A stretch of DNA of 64,000 nt from Trachythela sp. YZ-2020 (GCA_016169945.1 JADLSH010000128.1:186001-250000), one strand, 5' to 3'. Positions 18,055 to 30,693 are shown, counted from the stretch's first letter. Program-made: numbers and translations. The notes: generated from the sequence alone by a model not told the origin.

Positions 18055-20076
18055 ATGGATAACCAATCAGCAAATGATTATCTGGCCCGCCTGGGCCTGG
18101 ACAAAGATCCTTTTTCAAAGGAAGCGGATAAGACGTTCTATCATGAAAATACCGAACTGATGCAGCGTCTGGATATGATCCAGCATCTGATCGGCTTCTC
18201 TAATCAAATGATCTTTATCACTGGTGAAGAGGGTATTGGCAAAACATCCATGCTGCAACGTCTGGAATATTATGCCCCGGATCACTGGCGCATCTGCCAC
18301 ATTCAGGCCAATCCCATGCTCAGTACACCCATCCTGCTCAGACAACTGACTAGCGGATTTGATCTACAGCCTTCCGCAGATTCTGACGACATGATCCAGA
18401 TCTATTCCGAAGCGTTGCAATCGCACCTTGAATCTCTTGAACGCTCAATGCAAACGCCAGTGGTATTAATTGATGATGCACATGAGCTTCCAGTAGATGC
18501 ATTCACGATGCTTTTTGGGTTTCTCCAGCAAGATAGTGGTCAGGCACGTTTGAAAATTGCCTTGTTCTGTGAACCCCAGATCATGACAATGCTCGAAACA
18601 CCGCAATTGAAAACCCTTTGTCAGAACATTACTCATCAGTTGGATATTCCCAGTTTCGATGAGAACCAGACTGCCACTTATCTGGAACAACGTCTTGAAC
18701 ATGCTGGGCTCAATGGGCCATTCCCCTTATCTGAAGATGTGGTGAATAAAATTCACCATGATTCGGGTGGCAATGCCGGCATGATTAATGCCCTCGCACA
18801 ACATGTACTTCTGGACAAAAACCTTCAACCTAGCGTTCCTGTCGTCGATGAGGTGTTTGATCTTAATGACGATCAGGAAGACGATCTGGAAGATGACCTC
18901 GGTGATATTCTTGATTTTGATGATGCACCTGAAGAAGGGGAATTTGATCAGATAGACGGCCCTGAAGCGGGCTCTCCCAATCACTCACGTACTCAACAGA
19001 TGAAGGCGCCTATTATCAAGCAATTCCAAAGCTGGCAAATTGGTGCTGTCGCCGTTGTTCTCGCACTACTTGCTGGCGTTCTGTGGCTCACCAGTCAGAT
19101 CGGTGAAACACCTGAACCTTCAATCGCTGATGATATACCTTTAGCTCTCACTCCCGAAGACCTCGCCCCAGAGGTTAGCAGTGAAGAACTATTGGCCGAC
19201 AACTCTCAGGGTAGCTCGCTTTTCGATGAAGCCACAGTACCTGAAGAAAGATCCAGGGAAGAATTAGAGGCCGCAGATCAGGTTCTATCGGAACTGGAAG
19301 AAATGCTTGGCGAACCTGACTTTGTAGAAAATGAGTCTAGCGCTGATCAAACAGATCCTCTAGCCGAAGAAGATATCTCAACCAACAGCGAAGGCACACA
19401 ACAAGTCACGCAAGAAGCCATACAAGACAAAACACAAAATGACCCTCTGGGAGAATTTGTTCAGACGCTGGAAGGTGGCCAATCCATCGATCCAGCAACC
19501 TCCGAACAGGAAGTACAAACTGAGACTCCAACTGCTGAAGACATTACTGAACAACTGGCTGACATGATAAGCGAAGCAGAGAAAGAGCAAGCAGCAACTA
19601 GTTCGCCACAAACAGAAGCGGCGGTAGCGGTAGCGACAACAGAAACAACACCTGAAGAAATACCACAACCAACGCCTGCGGCAAATCCAGTTCCAACAGA
19701 AGCTAGCCCGGTAAATGATCCTATCGCTCTTTTGGAAGAAGATGAACCGCAAGCAGCGCCTACTATCACCGGCGTCAAAGGTGAAAGCTGGTTACGTTCG
19801 CAGAATAGCCAGGATGTTTTCCTGCAATTGATGGGCACCCATGATCAGCAAGCATTGAGTAAGTTCCTGATCGATAACGAAATCGCTGATGAAATTGCCT
19901 GGTTTACAACGGAGCATAACGGGTCGCCATGGTTCGTCGTCGTAAAAGGACCCTATTCCAGCCGCCCCGAAGCGGTCGCTGATATTGCTAGATTGCCGGC
20001 TGAAACCCGACTGCGCAAACCCTGGCCAAGAAGCATTGCAAATATCAAACAAGCTATGGATAAAGCCCCTAACTAA
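18055..20076 (+). CDS. damX: DamX-like AAA ATPase with C-terminal SPOR domain
   Basis: The N-terminal part is an ExeA/AAA_22-type ATPase: Walker A in ITGEEGIGKTSM, Walker B in VVLIDDAHEL, up to about residue 270. An acidic stretch, one transmembrane helix (about 326-344), a long Glu/Thr/Pro-rich periplasmic linker, and a C-terminal SPOR domain (about 600-673) follow. SPOR domains localise to division-site peptidoglycan. E. coli DamX lacks a comparably complete ATPase, and this layout resembles the larger Pseudomonas homologues found in the same aroB-gltB context. Septal function is inferred from the family. Length 673. Confidence 0.88.
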   Translation: MDNQSANDYLARLGLDKDPFSKEADKTFYHENTELMQRLDMIQHLIGFSNQMIFITGEEGIGKTSMLQRLEYYAPDHWRICHIQANPMLSTPILLRQLTSGFDLQPSADSDDMIQIYSEALQSHLESLERSMQTPVVLIDDAHELPVDAFTMLFGFLQQDSGQARLKIALFCEPQIMTMLETPQLKTLCQNITHQLDIPSFDENQTATYLEQRLEHAGLNGPFPLSEDVVNKIHHDSGGNAGMINALAQHVLLDKNLQPSVPVVDEVFDLNDDQEDDLEDDLGDILDFDDAPEEGEFDQIDGPEAGSPNHSRTQQMKAPIIKQFQSWQIGAVAVVLALLAGVLWLTSQIGETPEPSIADDIPLALTPEDLAPEVSSEELLADNSQGSSLFDEATVPEERSREELEAADQVLSELEEMLGEPDFVENESSADQTDPLAEEDISTNSEGTQQVTQEAIQDKTQNDPLGEFVQTLEGGQSIDPATSEQEVQTETPTAEDITEQLADMISEAEKEQAATSSPQTEAAVAVATTETTPEEIPQPTPAANPVPTEASPVNDPIALLEEDEPQAAPTITGVKGESWLRSQNSQDVFLQLMGTHDQQALSKFLIDNEIADEIAWFTTEHNGSPWFVVVKGPYSSRPEAVADIARLPAETRLRKPWPRSIANIKQAMDKAPN

Positions 20077-20095
20077 AGCTTGAAAACAGACTAAA

Positions 20096-20203
20096 CCTGC
20101 CTGGGCAATCACTTCCAGGCAGGCCATTCATTAAAAAAACCGTATCTAAACCCTTATCCCTTCAATATTATTCTTACAGAAAAGCATCTGATTAGATGCT
20201 TTT
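20096..20203 (+). terminator. Two stem-loops after the damX-like gene
   Basis: A perfect 9-bp stem (20096-20104 with 20115-20123) lies 19 bp past the stop but lacks a T-run. About 55 bp on is a perfect 10-bp stem with arms AAAAGCATCT and AGATGCTTTT (20180-20203, GATT loop), whose A and T runs make it terminator-like on both strands. The remaining intergenic DNA to gltB (20204-20397) shows nothing else I can name. Confidence 0.55.
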
Positions 20204-20397
20204 CCAGGCTAAAACCATTTAACAAACCGTGACATTTCCCTCTGTCAGCGCTATACTTTTCTGCCTTTTAGCTTCGATTTTGTGTTCTTCTTTTTCAGGG
20301 ATATTGAAGAGAGAACAGCCTCAAAGAAGCTAGTGTAAGTGGAATTAAATATGCGCAACACAGGCATGGTTTTAACTTTATAAAGCATTGAAAATTA

Positions 20398-23300
20398 ATG
20401 AACCCGAACTCTAAAACACAAGCACAACCACCTACTTCTGGCCTCTATCGACCGGAATTTGAAAAAGATAACTGCGGTTTCGGCCTGATTGCTCATATGG
20501 ACGGCCATCCAAGCATCGAACTCATCAACAACGCAGTGATCTCCCTATGTCGCCTCACTCACCGCGGCGCAGTTTCGGCAGATGGTAAAACGGGGGATGG
20601 CTGTGGTCTGTTAATGAAAAAACCACATGCTTTCTTGCAGACAGTTGCTGGTGAACTCGGTTACACGTTAGCGGATGAATACGCCGTTGGCATGGCTTTC
20701 TTAAGCCATGATGCTGTAATGGCCCAAACTGCCAGAGCACGACTAGAAAGCGAAATTCAGAAAGAAGGGTTAGTTATTCTTGGCTGGCGAGAGGTACCTG
20801 TTAACCCAGATGCTTGTGGTGAAGATGCCTCCATCTCAAGACCACGCATTGAACAAATCTTTATCAATGCACCTGATGGCATGTCTGCAAAAGATTTTAA
20901 CCGTCACCTGTTTCTTGCTCGCCGACGTACGGAAAATGCTCTGGAAGCTAATGATCCAGTATTTTATATACCCAGCCTTTCCTCACATGTAATCTCCTAT
21001 AAAGGCTTGGTTATGCCTTCGCATCTGGCCGAGTTTTATCTGGATCTGGCGCATGAAAAAATGGCGTCATCTTTGTGTGTTTTCCACCAACGTTTTTCTA
21101 CTAACACCTGGCCTCAATGGCGACTGGCACAACCTTTCCGTTTTCTTGCCCATAATGGCGAGATAAATACGATTCGTGGCAACCGTAACTGGGCCATTGC
21201 CCGTGGCGCCAATATTCATTCCGATCTACTTGGTGAAATTAAAGACATCTGTCCACTGGTTTCACAGGAAGGATCAGATTCCTCCTCCATGGATAATATG
21301 CTTGATGTCCTGTTGGCTGGCGGTTTGGATATTTTTGAATCCATGCGCCTGCTAGTTCCGCCTGCCTGGCAGAATATGGAGTCGATGGATCCTGATCTAC
21401 GTGCGATGTACCAATATAACGCCATGCGTATGGAAGCCTGGGATGGCCCTGCCGGAGTTGTGCTGACAGATGGCCGCCATGCCGCCTGTGTATTAGACCG
21501 TAATGGTTTACGTCCAGCTCGCTATGTCATTACTAAAGATCGTCATATCACGCTGGCTTCCGAAATTGGAGTATATGAATATAATTCCTCTGATGTTGCG
21601 CAAAAAGGCCGCTTGAAACCAGGGCAAATGCTAGCCGTTGATACTGAAACAGGAAAACTCATTCTGCCTGAGCAAGTCGATGAAATGCTCAAGTCACGAC
21701 ATCCGTATAAAAAATGGATCGCAGAAAATACCAGCGTACTTGAAGCGCCGCTAAACAACGAGCCGCTGACAGAAGAGCCCCTTAGCAAGGAACAACTTGA
21801 TGCAAGCTTGAAACTCTTTCAGGTTACCTTTGAAGAGCGGGATCAAATCCTCCGACCTCTTGCTGAAAGTGGACAGGAAGCAATTGGTTCTATGGGCGAT
21901 GATGTTCCCTTGCCTGTACTTTCTGAACAGGTTCGGTCGATTTACGACAGTTTCCGCCAGCAATTTGCTCAGGTCACAAACCCACCTATTGATCCGTTGC
22001 GTGAAAATATCGTCATGTCACTCAACACCTTTCTAGGTGCAGAAAAGAATCTGTTTGAAGCCGGGCCACAACATACTCAACGTTTAATGTTGAATTCCCC
22101 TGTGATCGGCGCAGGCAAGTTCCATAGCCTGATGGATTTGCAGGAACCTTATTTTGCCAATGCAAAGTTATCGTTAAACTATTCTGAAAACATCAGTTTA
22201 GAGCAAGCTCTGGAAGATCTATGCAATAAAGCTCTCGACGTTATCGCTGATGGAAAAACACTATTGGTATTGTCAGATCGGGATATCTCACCTGACAAAC
22301 TACCTATCCATGCTGCACTGGCGACGGGTGCTGTGCATCATCGTCTGCTTGCTGAAGGCCTGCGATGCAATATCAATATTATTGTTGAAACCGCCACTGC
22401 ACGTGATCCACACCACTTTGCTGTCCTGATTGGCTATGGCGCCAGCATCGTCTACCCCTACCTTGCTTATGAAGCACTGAATGAGATGGTGGAACGTGGC
22501 GAAATAAAAAATAAAGATATCAATAAACTGGCTAAGTCCTATCGTAAAGGGATTCAAAAAGGCCTGTTCAAGATTTTGTCCAAGATGGGTATTTCAACCA
22601 TCACCAGTTATCGTGGTTCGCAATTATTTGAAATCGTTGGCTTGCACGACGAGGTCGTCAACCGATGTTTCAAAGGAACAGTCAGCCGGATCCAGGGCAT
22701 CGATTTCGATGATATCGAAAACGATCAAAAAATATTGGCCAATGAAGCCTGGAATCTGCGCAAACCTATACGCCAGGGCGGTCTGCTTAAATTTATCTAT
22801 GGCGGTGAATACCACGCCTATAACCCGGATATCGTGCAAAAGCTACATGCAGCGGTAGAAAGCGGTGACTACAATAAATATCGAGAATATGCAGACGATG
22901 TAAATACCCGTCCTGCAGCCGCTCTACGTGATCTGATGACATTTACCCCAGATCACAAGCCCATCAATATTGATGAGGTAGAGTCAATGGAAGATATTCT
23001 GCGACGATTCGATTCCGCAGGCATGTCACTCGGCGCTCTATCACCAGAAGCACACGAATCTCTGGCCGCTGCCATGAATCGACTTGGTGGCCGTTCAAAT
23101 TCAGGTGAGGGTGGTGAAGACCCCGCTCGCTATGGCACCAATAAAACCTCCAAGATCAAACAGGTTGCCTCTGGCCGATTTGGTGTGACACCACATTATC
23201 TGGTCAATGCTGAAGTATTACAGATCAAAGTCGCGCAAGGTGCGAAACCCGGGGAAGGCGGTCAGTTACCTGGTGATAAGGTTAATCCTATGATCGCCAA

Positions 23301-24885
23301 CTTACGTTTTTCAAAACCCGGCGTAGCACTAATTTCGCCTCCGCCACATCACGATATCTACTCTATTGAAGATCTGGCGCAGCTGATTTTCGATCTGAAA
23401 GAAGTCAACCCGAACGCACTGGTATCTGTAAAACTGGTTGCGGAAGCAGGTGTCGGAACGATTGCTGTGGGTGTTGCCAAGGCTTATGCCGATCTGATCA
23501 CTATCTCAGGTTATGACGGTGGCACTGGAGCCAGTCCTTTGACCTCGGTTAAATATGCCGGCAGCCCCTGGGAGTTAGGCCTCACTGAAACACATCAATG
23601 TTTACGTGCAAATAACTTGCGCGACAAGGTTCGTCTACAAACAGACGGCGGTATGAAGACCGGTCTGGATGTAGTTAAAGGCGCTATTTTAGGTGCTGAG
23701 TCCTTCGGTTTCGGCACCGGCCCAATGGTCGCGTTAGGTTGTAAATACTTACGTATCTGTCATTTGAACAACTGTGCAACCGGCATAGCAACTCAAGATG
23801 AAGAGCTACGCACCTTGCACTTCAAGCCGAATGGCGTACAAAAAGTCGTGAACTACTTCAAGTTCATCGCACAAGATGTTCGCGAGATTATGGCTAGTCT
23901 TGGTGTTAGCAGTATGAGCGAGTTGATCGGTCGAACTGAACTGCTGGAAGTAATATCCGGCAAGACCAGCAAGCAGGGTAAGCTGGATCTCTCGCCGATC
24001 CTGTCTGATTACGGTGTGCCGGCTGACAAACCCATGTTTTGTGTTAAGCCCAAGAATGAGCCCAATGATAAGGGCGAACTCGCGGAACAGATGCTGGCCG
24101 AGATCAAGGATGCCATCGAACATAAAAAGGGTGGTGAATTCAGCTATGAAGTCCATAACTTCAACCGCTCAATCGGTGCTCGTCTGTCTGGAAAAATTGC
24201 TCAGCACCATGGCAATCTGGGTATGTGTGATAAACCCATCCAGGTAAACCTGACCGGTTCTGCGGGACAGAGCTTTGGTGTATGGAATGCTGGTGGTCTG
24301 GAAATGATACTTTCCGGTGATGCGAATGATTACGTAGGTAAAGGTATGGCTGGTGGTAAGTTAGTCATTGCCCCACCTGCTGATAGTGCTTTCATCAGTA
24401 AAGATACCGTCATCATTGGTAATACCTGCTTATATGGCGCGACGGGCGGTAAATTGTTTGCGGCGGGTCTGGCTGGCGAGCGTTTTGCCGTTAGAAACTC
24501 TGGTGCAATTACTGTTGTGGAAGGTATTGGTGATCACGGTTGTGAATATATGACCGGTGGTGTTGTGGTTGTTCTGGGTTCAACCGGGGTTAATTTCGGT
24601 GCGGGTATGACGGGTGGTTTCTCCTTTGTCCTCGATATTGAGAATCAATTTTACGATCGATACAACCATGAGCTAATCGACACTAACCGTCTGGTTCCTG
24701 AACATATGGAAGAATATCGTAGTTATCTGACCGAACTCATTCGTGAGTATGTGGCAGAGACAGGCAGCGAACATGGCCAGCATATTCTGGATAATTTCTC
24801 TGATTACGTTGGTAAGTTCTGGCTAATAAAACCAAAAGCCGCTGAACTTGGGGATTTACTCTCTAATCTGTTAGATGCAGCGTAA
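20398..24885 (+). CDS. gltB: Glutamate synthase (NADPH) large subunit
   Basis: Makes glutamate from glutamine and 2-oxoglutarate. The N-terminal class II amidotransferase nucleophile is Cys26 ([10 protein letters not shown]), exposed after removal of a 25-residue propeptide. The central domain, the FMN-binding synthase domain ([36 protein letters not shown]), the 3Fe-4S cysteines in [19 protein letters not shown], and the C-terminal glycine-rich beta-helix ([23 protein letters not shown]) are all intact. Length 1495. It follows the AAA/SPOR gene and precedes gltD by 28 bp, the Pseudomonas-type order. Confidence 0.97.
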   Translation: MNPNSKTQAQPPTSGLYRPEFEKDNCGFGLIAHMDGHPSIELINNAVISLCRLTHRGAVSADGKTGDGCGLLMKKPHAFLQTVAGELGYTLADEYAVGMAFLSHDAVMAQTARARLESEIQKEGLVILGWREVPVNPDACGEDASISRPRIEQIFINAPDGMSAKDFNRHLFLARRRTENALEANDPVFYIPSLSSHVISYKGLVMPSHLAEFYLDLAHEKMASSLCVFHQRFSTNTWPQWRLAQPFRFLAHNGEINTIRGNRNWAIARGANIHSDLLGEIKDICPLVSQEGSDSSSMDNMLDVLLAGGLDIFESMRLLVPPAWQNMESMDPDLRAMYQYNAMRMEAWDGPAGVVLTDGRHAACVLDRNGLRPARYVITKDRHITLASEIGVYEYNSSDVAQKGRLKPGQMLAVDTETGKLILPEQVDEMLKSRHPYKKWIAENTSVLEAPLNNEPLTEEPLSKEQLDASLKLFQVTFEERDQILRPLAESGQEAIGSMGDDVPLPVLSEQVRSIYDSFRQQFAQVTNPPIDPLRENIVMSLNTFLGAEKNLFEAGPQHTQRLMLNSPVIGAGKFHSLMDLQEPYFANAKLSLNYSENISLEQALEDLCNKALDVIADGKTLLVLSDRDISPDKLPIHAALATGAVHHRLLAEGLRCNINIIVETATARDPHHFAVLIGYGASIVYPYLAYEALNEMVERGEIKNKDINKLAKSYRKGIQKGLFKILSKMGISTITSYRGSQLFEIVGLHDEVVNRCFKGTVSRIQGIDFDDIENDQKILANEAWNLRKPIRQGGLLKFIYGGEYHAYNPDIVQKLHAAVESGDYNKYREYADDVNTRPAAALRDLMTFTPDHKPINIDEVESMEDILRRFDSAGMSLGALSPEAHESLAAAMNRLGGRSNSGEGGEDPARYGTNKTSKIKQVASGRFGVTPHYLVNAEVLQIKVAQGAKPGEGGQLPGDKVNPMIANLRFSKPGVALISPPPHHDIYSIEDLAQLIFDLKEVNPNALVSVKLVAEAGVGTIAVGVAKAYADLITISGYDGGTGASPLTSVKYAGSPWELGLTETHQCLRANNLRDKVRLQTDGGMKTGLDVVKGAILGAESFGFGTGPMVALGCKYLRICHLNNCATGIATQDEELRTLHFKPNGVQKVVNYFKFIAQDVREIMASLGVSSMSELIGRTELLEVISGKTSKQGKLDLSPILSDYGVPADKPMFCVKPKNEPNDKGELAEQMLAEIKDAIEHKKGGEFSYEVHNFNRSIGARLSGKIAQHHGNLGMCDKPIQVNLTGSAGQSFGVWNAGGLEMILSGDANDYVGKGMAGGKLVIAPPADSAFISKDTVIIGNTCLYGATGGKLFAAGLAGERFAVRNSGAITVVEGIGDHGCEYMTGGVVVVLGSTGVNFGAGMTGGFSFVLDIENQFYDRYNHELIDTNRLVPEHMEEYRSYLTELIREYVAETGSEHGQHILDNFSDYVGKFWLIKPKAAELGDLLSNLLDAA

Positions 24886-24904
24886 CCCTTCCGGTTAAGG
24901 TTAA

Positions 24905-26323
<1,419 letters not shown>

Positions 26324-26396
26324 TTTCGTAAAGATTAAAGACTGAAAGCCAATCACCTAAAAATAAATTAATCATCATTACTATAAGGAACTGATC

Positions 26397-27464
26397 ATAA
26401 ATAACTCACGTTTTATACGCGCCTTATTACGGCAACCAGTCGACGTCACCCCAGTCTGGATGATGCGTCAAGCTGGGCGCTATCTGCCTGAATACAAAGC
26501 CACACGGAAACGTGCGGGCGATTTTCTGACACTTTGCAAAACACCGGAACTGGCCTGCGAGGTTACATTACAGCCTTTGGCTCGTTATGAGCTTGATGCA
26601 GCTATTCTTTTCTCAGATATTCTGACTATTCCTGATGCAATGGGCTTAGGGTTATCGGTGGAAGAAGGAATAGGGCCACGTTTTGCCCGACCACTCAAAG
26701 ATAAACGGGATATTCTGAATCTCTCCGTTCCTGACATGGAAGATGATCTCGGTTATGTAATGGATGCCGTACGCCTGATCAGGTCAGAGCTAGATGGGTC
26801 AGTCCCATTAATTGGTTTTTCCGGCAGCCCCTGGACACTTGCTACCTATATGATCGAGGGTGGCACAACCAGAGAGTTCCGTAAGATTAAGACGATGATG
26901 TATCAAGAACCTGAACTACTTCATCATCTACTTAAAGTCGTCGCGGACTCTGCCACCGCTTATCTGAATGCACAGATTGCAGCAGGTGCTCAAGCAGTTA
27001 TGTTGTTCGATACCTGGGGCGGCATATTGACCACCTCAGACTACAAAGCTTTTTCTCTACAATACCTGAAGAAAATTGTTCAAAACCTTAATACAAAACA
27101 GGGAGAGGAACAGATCCCTGTCATTGTCTTCACGAAAGGTGGCGCTTTATGGCTGGAAGATATCGCCCGCATTGGCTGTGATGCCGTAGGTTTGGACTGG
27201 AGTATTGAAATTGGTGATGCAAGAGCACGTATCGGTCATAAAGTCGCCTTGCAGGGCAATATGGATCCGGCCATGTTAAGAGCTCCTGATGAACGGATCA
27301 GGCAAGAAGTGAAACATATTCTGAACAGCTATAAACAAGGTTCTGATCAGGATTCAGAACAACAAACGGGCCATGTGTTTAATCTCGGCCACGGTATTAC
27401 ACCGGATATCGATCCTGAGAAAGTAAGCATTTTTATCGATGCCGTACATGAGTTCAGTAAGTAA
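26397..27464 (+). CDS. hemE: Uroporphyrinogen decarboxylase with apparent ATA (or ATC/CTG) start
   Basis: Decarboxylates uroporphyrinogen III to coproporphyrinogen III in heme synthesis. Motifs [36 protein letters not shown] and [15 protein letters not shown] identify it. The first in-frame ATG (26460) falls inside the conserved N-terminus. Upstream codons encode [20 protein letters not shown], the family's normal beginning, back to an in-frame TAA at 26364. No ATG, GTG or TTG occurs in that stretch; candidates are ATT 26367, CTG 26391, ATC 26394 and ATA 26397. AAGGAA at 26385-26390 best positions ATA at 26397, giving 355 residues, the usual HemE length. A sequencing error at the start codon is the alternative. 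Confidence 0.93.
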   Translation: MNNSRFIRALLRQPVDVTPVWMMRQAGRYLPEYKATRKRAGDFLTLCKTPELACEVTLQPLARYELDAAILFSDILTIPDAMGLGLSVEEGIGPRFARPLKDKRDILNLSVPDMEDDLGYVMDAVRLIRSELDGSVPLIGFSGSPWTLATYMIEGGTTREFRKIKTMMYQEPELLHHLLKVVADSATAYLNAQIAAGAQAVMLFDTWGGILTTSDYKAFSLQYLKKIVQNLNTKQGEEQIPVIVFTKGGALWLEDIARIGCDAVGLDWSIEIGDARARIGHKVALQGNMDPAMLRAPDERIRQEVKHILNSYKQGSDQDSEQQTGHVFNLGHGITPDIDPEKVSIFIDAVHEFSK

Positions 27465-27486
27465 TTAGAGAGTCTAGGTCGACTGA

Positions 27487-28386
27487 ATGATAAATCAATT
27501 CTGGCTTATTCTTAAGGGCTTTTGCATGGGCACCGCTGATGTAATCCCTGGCGTCAGTGGCGGTACCATGGCCTATATTCTAGGTATCTACCAGCAGTTA
27601 CTCGCCGCAATTAAATCTTTTGACCTTAAATGCCTGATGCTTTTATGCAAAGGTGATATTAAGGGCACACTTACTCGACCTCACTTCGCCTTTATTATTC
27701 CTCTTTTTATTGGGATCTTCTCGGCACTGCTGTTTTTCACGCGTATTGTTCCGCTACCTAAACTTATCATCACCCATACCGAACAAATCTATGGCCTCTT
27801 TTTTGGTTTGATTTTAGGGTCCATTGTTGTTCTTACCCGGCAAGTCGGCAAGATCGGAATACCCGGCTTAATATTTATCGTGCTTGGTGTGATTGTAGGT
27901 TTTCTTGTTGTTACGCTAACGCCGACAGAAACACCTGAAAGCAGTTTGTTTATTTTTATCTGTGGTGCGTTGGCCATCACTGCGATGATTCTGCCGGGAA
28001 TTTCAGGCTCATTTATTCTGCTGATTCTTGGTAAATATGCTTATATCTTTGATGCCATTGGTCACTTTAAACTCGCTATCATCCTCCCTTTTGCTCTCGG
28101 GGCGGCAACAGGACTAATGGTCTTCAGTCGATTTCTACACTGGTTATTAAAACAATTCCATGATCCCACTATGTTGGTGATCAACGGCATACTGATTGGC
28201 TCCCTATGGATAATCTGGCCATTCCAAAACAGGGAGTATATTGAAGTACGTGGAAAACAGCGCCTTATTGAATCAAACCCCTTTTTTCCTGAAATTTTTG
28301 ATAACACTACTATCAGCGCTTTCGGATTAATGTTGCTGGGCATTCTCGCTGTCTTAATACTTAGCCGGTTTGCCAAGCGAACGTAA
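27487..28386 (+). CDS. DUF368 membrane protein, PopT-type undecaprenyl phosphate translocase
   Basis: A polytopic inner-membrane protein of 299 residues with about eight hydrophobic segments. The DUF368 signature is plain: KGFCMGTADVIPGVSGGTMAYILGIY near the start, and its internal echo AITAMILPGISGSFILLILGKY at about 160-180, reflecting an inverted repeat. Members (PopT) have been reported to recycle the undecaprenyl phosphate carrier across the membrane for envelope polymer synthesis; that role is inferred from the family. ATG at 27487, 22 bp after hemE, probably the same transcript. Confidence 0.88.
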   Translation: MINQFWLILKGFCMGTADVIPGVSGGTMAYILGIYQQLLAAIKSFDLKCLMLLCKGDIKGTLTRPHFAFIIPLFIGIFSALLFFTRIVPLPKLIITHTEQIYGLFFGLILGSIVVLTRQVGKIGIPGLIFIVLGVIVGFLVVTLTPTETPESSLFIFICGALAITAMILPGISGSFILLILGKYAYIFDAIGHFKLAIILPFALGAATGLMVFSRFLHWLLKQFHDPTMLVINGILIGSLWIIWPFQNREYIEVRGKQRLIESNPFFPEIFDNTTISAFGLMLLGILAVLILSRFAKRT

Positions 28387-28861
28387 GGTCAAAACAAGCT
28401 CGCTGCATGATCAATCCGATATCCTGGACTACCACATCATTACTACTGAAATAACACCTCCGAAAAGTATTTAAAATTGAAGATGCGATCCTGAATTTAT
28501 AGCTATATTTCAATGTGTTACACAGGCCTCGCAGATTATGAGTGCACAACCATAATTAAACGTTAAAAAAAGCAACAAAATAACCTTTGAAAAAAAACAG
28601 AAAATTCCTAATAATAGGAGGGCTATCGCTTTCGTGACGAGAATAGGTGAAACTTAACATCAGCCTTAAACCATCGCACAACCGCCTGCAGGGGGGAATG
28701 CTTAGTTGAAAAGGTTCTTCTGAAATGCGATTAAAACTGAGAAATAACGCATTATCTGCTCCTTAAGAGTATCACTGGTTTTAAACAGTGCTTTTAAGGA
28801 ATTAAACATAATTATCTACAAACAAATATTTAAACTCTAAAAGAGTAACCGGAGGAATTAC
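28387..28861 (+). promoter_or_regulatory. 475-bp leader/intergenic region upstream of the GcvT-like gene
   Basis: No ORF is evident. From about 28618 several stems can be drawn: AGGGCT with AGCCTT (28618-28665 region), a GC-rich hairpin around 28682-28697, and a strong 14-bp stem-loop at 28761-28799. In that stem-loop CCTTAAGAG pairs with CTTTTAAGG and CACTG with CAGTG, around an 8-nt loop. A small ACTCT/AGAGT stem and a strong GGAGGA ribosome site (28853-28858) come just before the ATG at 28862. I could not match it to glycine, THF, SAM or cobalamin riboswitch consensus. Promoter not assigned. Confidence 0.45.
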
Positions 28862-29965
28862 ATGGCACAATTCAAACGTCCTGACTCACCACTGGCTTCC
28901 CGCCACCGCGAACTAGGTTCTGAGCTGGAAGACTGGAATGGTGTAGGCACTGCATGGTCTTACAACTCTGATCCTTGCGTCGAGCACGACTTCTACCGCG
29001 AAAAAGCAACTCTGACTGACGTCTCTGGCCTGAAAAAAGTCTGGGTACGTGGTTCTGATGCTTCTGAAGTTGTTCACTATACTTGTAGTCGTGAGCTAGG
29101 CAATGTTGGTACTGACAAATGCGCCTACACCTTAGTTTTAACCGATGATGGTACCGTGACTGATGATGCCATCGTTTACAACATGGGTGACAAAGGTTGG
29201 TTATTTGTACATGGTGGTGGAGAAGCGCATGAAATGCTTGAAGCCGCCGCTAAAGGCAAGGATGTAACCATTGAGCTAGACGACACTATTAACAGCGTCT
29301 CTTTGCAAGGCCCTGCTGCGACAGGCATTCTGAACCCAATGGTTGATGTTGATCTTGAGCCTATGGGCGTTTTTGCTCAAACGGAAGCAAAAATGCTTGG
29401 CCATGACGTTATTATCTCTCGTACTGGTTTCTCTGGTGAGCGTGGTTATGAAGTCTATTCAGCCGGTGAGCATATCTGCGAAATCTGGGATGCCATTTTA
29501 GAAGCAGGTGGCGATCAAGTAATGCCTGCCTCATTTGCCTCTTTGGACAAGGTTCGTTTAGAGTTTGGCCTGCTGTTCTATCCTTATGACATGAACGAAA
29601 ACACAAGCCCATGGGAAATTGGTCTGCCTTGGTGTGTCGCCAAAGAAAAAGACTTCCGTGGTAGAGAAGCAGTAATGGCAAAAAAAGGCCAGGAGAAATT
29701 CAAACTGGTCGGTATCACTGCAGATTTAGACGATATGATGCCTGAAGGTGGCAAGCTGTATAGCAACGGCGAAGAAGTTGGTGTTATCAACAGCGTTGGT
29801 CACTCACACCGCATGGGTAAGGCAATCTCTCTAGCACATGTACCTCCTGCTCTTAATGCACCTGGTACCGAGCTGGAAGGAAAAACTGAAGCTGGCGAAA
29901 GCTTCACTGTCACCGTGATGGCTATGCCTATGTACGATCCGCAAAAGAAAGCGATGCGTAGTTAA
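28862..29965 (+). CDS. GcvT-family folate-dependent aminomethyltransferase (DmmD-like)
   Basis: A 367-residue GcvT/aminomethyltransferase fold protein: folate-binding domain about 30-260 with LTDDGTVTDDAIVY (the expected DD motif) and ISRTGFSGERGYEVY, and the C-terminal barrel about 275-360 (VGVINSVGHSHRMGKAISLAHV). Such proteins move one-carbon units to tetrahydrofolate. In Ruegeria pomeroyi an extra gene, dmmD, is needed alongside dmmABC for growth on methylated amines. Linking this gene to that role rests on it facing dmmABC here. It is not the glycine-cleavage T protein by context (no gcvH or gcvP). Codon use is strongly biased (AAC, TTC, GGT, CGT, TCT), indicating high expression. Confidence 0.8.
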   Translation: MAQFKRPDSPLASRHRELGSELEDWNGVGTAWSYNSDPCVEHDFYREKATLTDVSGLKKVWVRGSDASEVVHYTCSRELGNVGTDKCAYTLVLTDDGTVTDDAIVYNMGDKGWLFVHGGGEAHEMLEAAAKGKDVTIELDDTINSVSLQGPAATGILNPMVDVDLEPMGVFAQTEAKMLGHDVIISRTGFSGERGYEVYSAGEHICEIWDAILEAGGDQVMPASFASLDKVRLEFGLLFYPYDMNENTSPWEIGLPWCVAKEKDFRGREAVMAKKGQEKFKLVGITADLDDMMPEGGKLYSNGEEVGVINSVGHSHRMGKAISLAHVPPALNAPGTELEGKTEAGESFTVTVMAMPMYDPQKKAMRS

Positions 29966-29993
29966 TATACGTCTAGCTTGATCTTGTTAAAAG

Positions 29994-30032
29994 AAACGGC
30001 TGGTCTGAGTTAATCTCAGGTCAGCCGTTTTT
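29994..30032 (+). terminator. Rho-independent terminator after the GcvT-like gene
   Basis: A 16-bp stem with two non-Watson-Crick positions (AAACGGCTG...CTGAG pairing with CTCAG...CAGCCGTTT), a short TTAAT loop and a trailing T-run. It is 28 bp past the stop codon. Confidence 0.88.
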
Positions 30033-30666
30033 ATATAGAATGAACCCTCTGCTGGCTTAGCCTCTTAGATAGAGATAACAACACAATTTCAGCTCACCTA
30101 AGCACTGGCCATTTCGAGCACCCCCCTTACTTCTACCTCTAGTCGACCTGATATCTGGTTATCGAGCCTGGCTAAAACCAACAACTTACAACGGCTTTAT
30201 GGCTTGGTCTTTGAAATCGCCTAGGAAGGCAATCCTTAAGCAAATTTAATTACTAAATCTATTAGTTAAAAAAGGAAACTCATACTCTTGTCCTGGTATC
30301 AGATTAATCAAGCAAGACTTTAGGTTCTCTATATTCAATATCGTTGCTTGGCGATTAATAGATAACCTCAGTTCAGGTTAAGGATTAAGTACATACTGAC
30401 AGTTGTTTGATGTAATGGCTTCTTTCTTCGGCTTCACCGTACTGTTCAGAATGACCATTTTTTCGATTGTCTTCCTGAGGGACGAAGGATCTTGTGCATT
30501 GAAACTACTTCACTTACGGGGCTTGAATAATCCATTGATTTTACAAGAGCTTAAAAAGATCCTTAAAACTAGTTCAGATTATTTATGGATCAGCCGTCGA
30601 CCCCAATAGCATTATCTGGAGAATTTTAGATCGGAGTTCTGAGGTGAAGCAGAGGAAGTATGTATT

Positions 30667-30693
30667 AAAAAAAAGAGCCGAATAATCGGCTCT
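30667..30693 (-). terminator. Rho-independent terminator of the dmm operon
   Basis: On the minus strand AGAGCCGA-TTAT-TCGGCTCT is followed by seven T (plus-strand A-run 30667-30673). It starts 30 bp after the dmmC stop. Confidence 0.88.

Noticed and set aside
19378..19838. Long antisense ORFs opposite the damX-like gene
   Set aside because: They mirror the Glu/Thr/Ala-rich linker codons on the other strand and have Cys/Arg/Ser-rich nonsense composition.
28600..28861. Glycine riboswitch upstream of the GcvT-like gene
   Set aside because: The conserved glycine aptamer motifs are not present; the stems are reported instead as an unclassified leader.
30403..30609. 68-codon ORF between the GcvT-like gene and dmmC
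   Set aside because: No ribosome binding site, no recognisable family, and composition like the surrounding AT-rich non-coding DNA.
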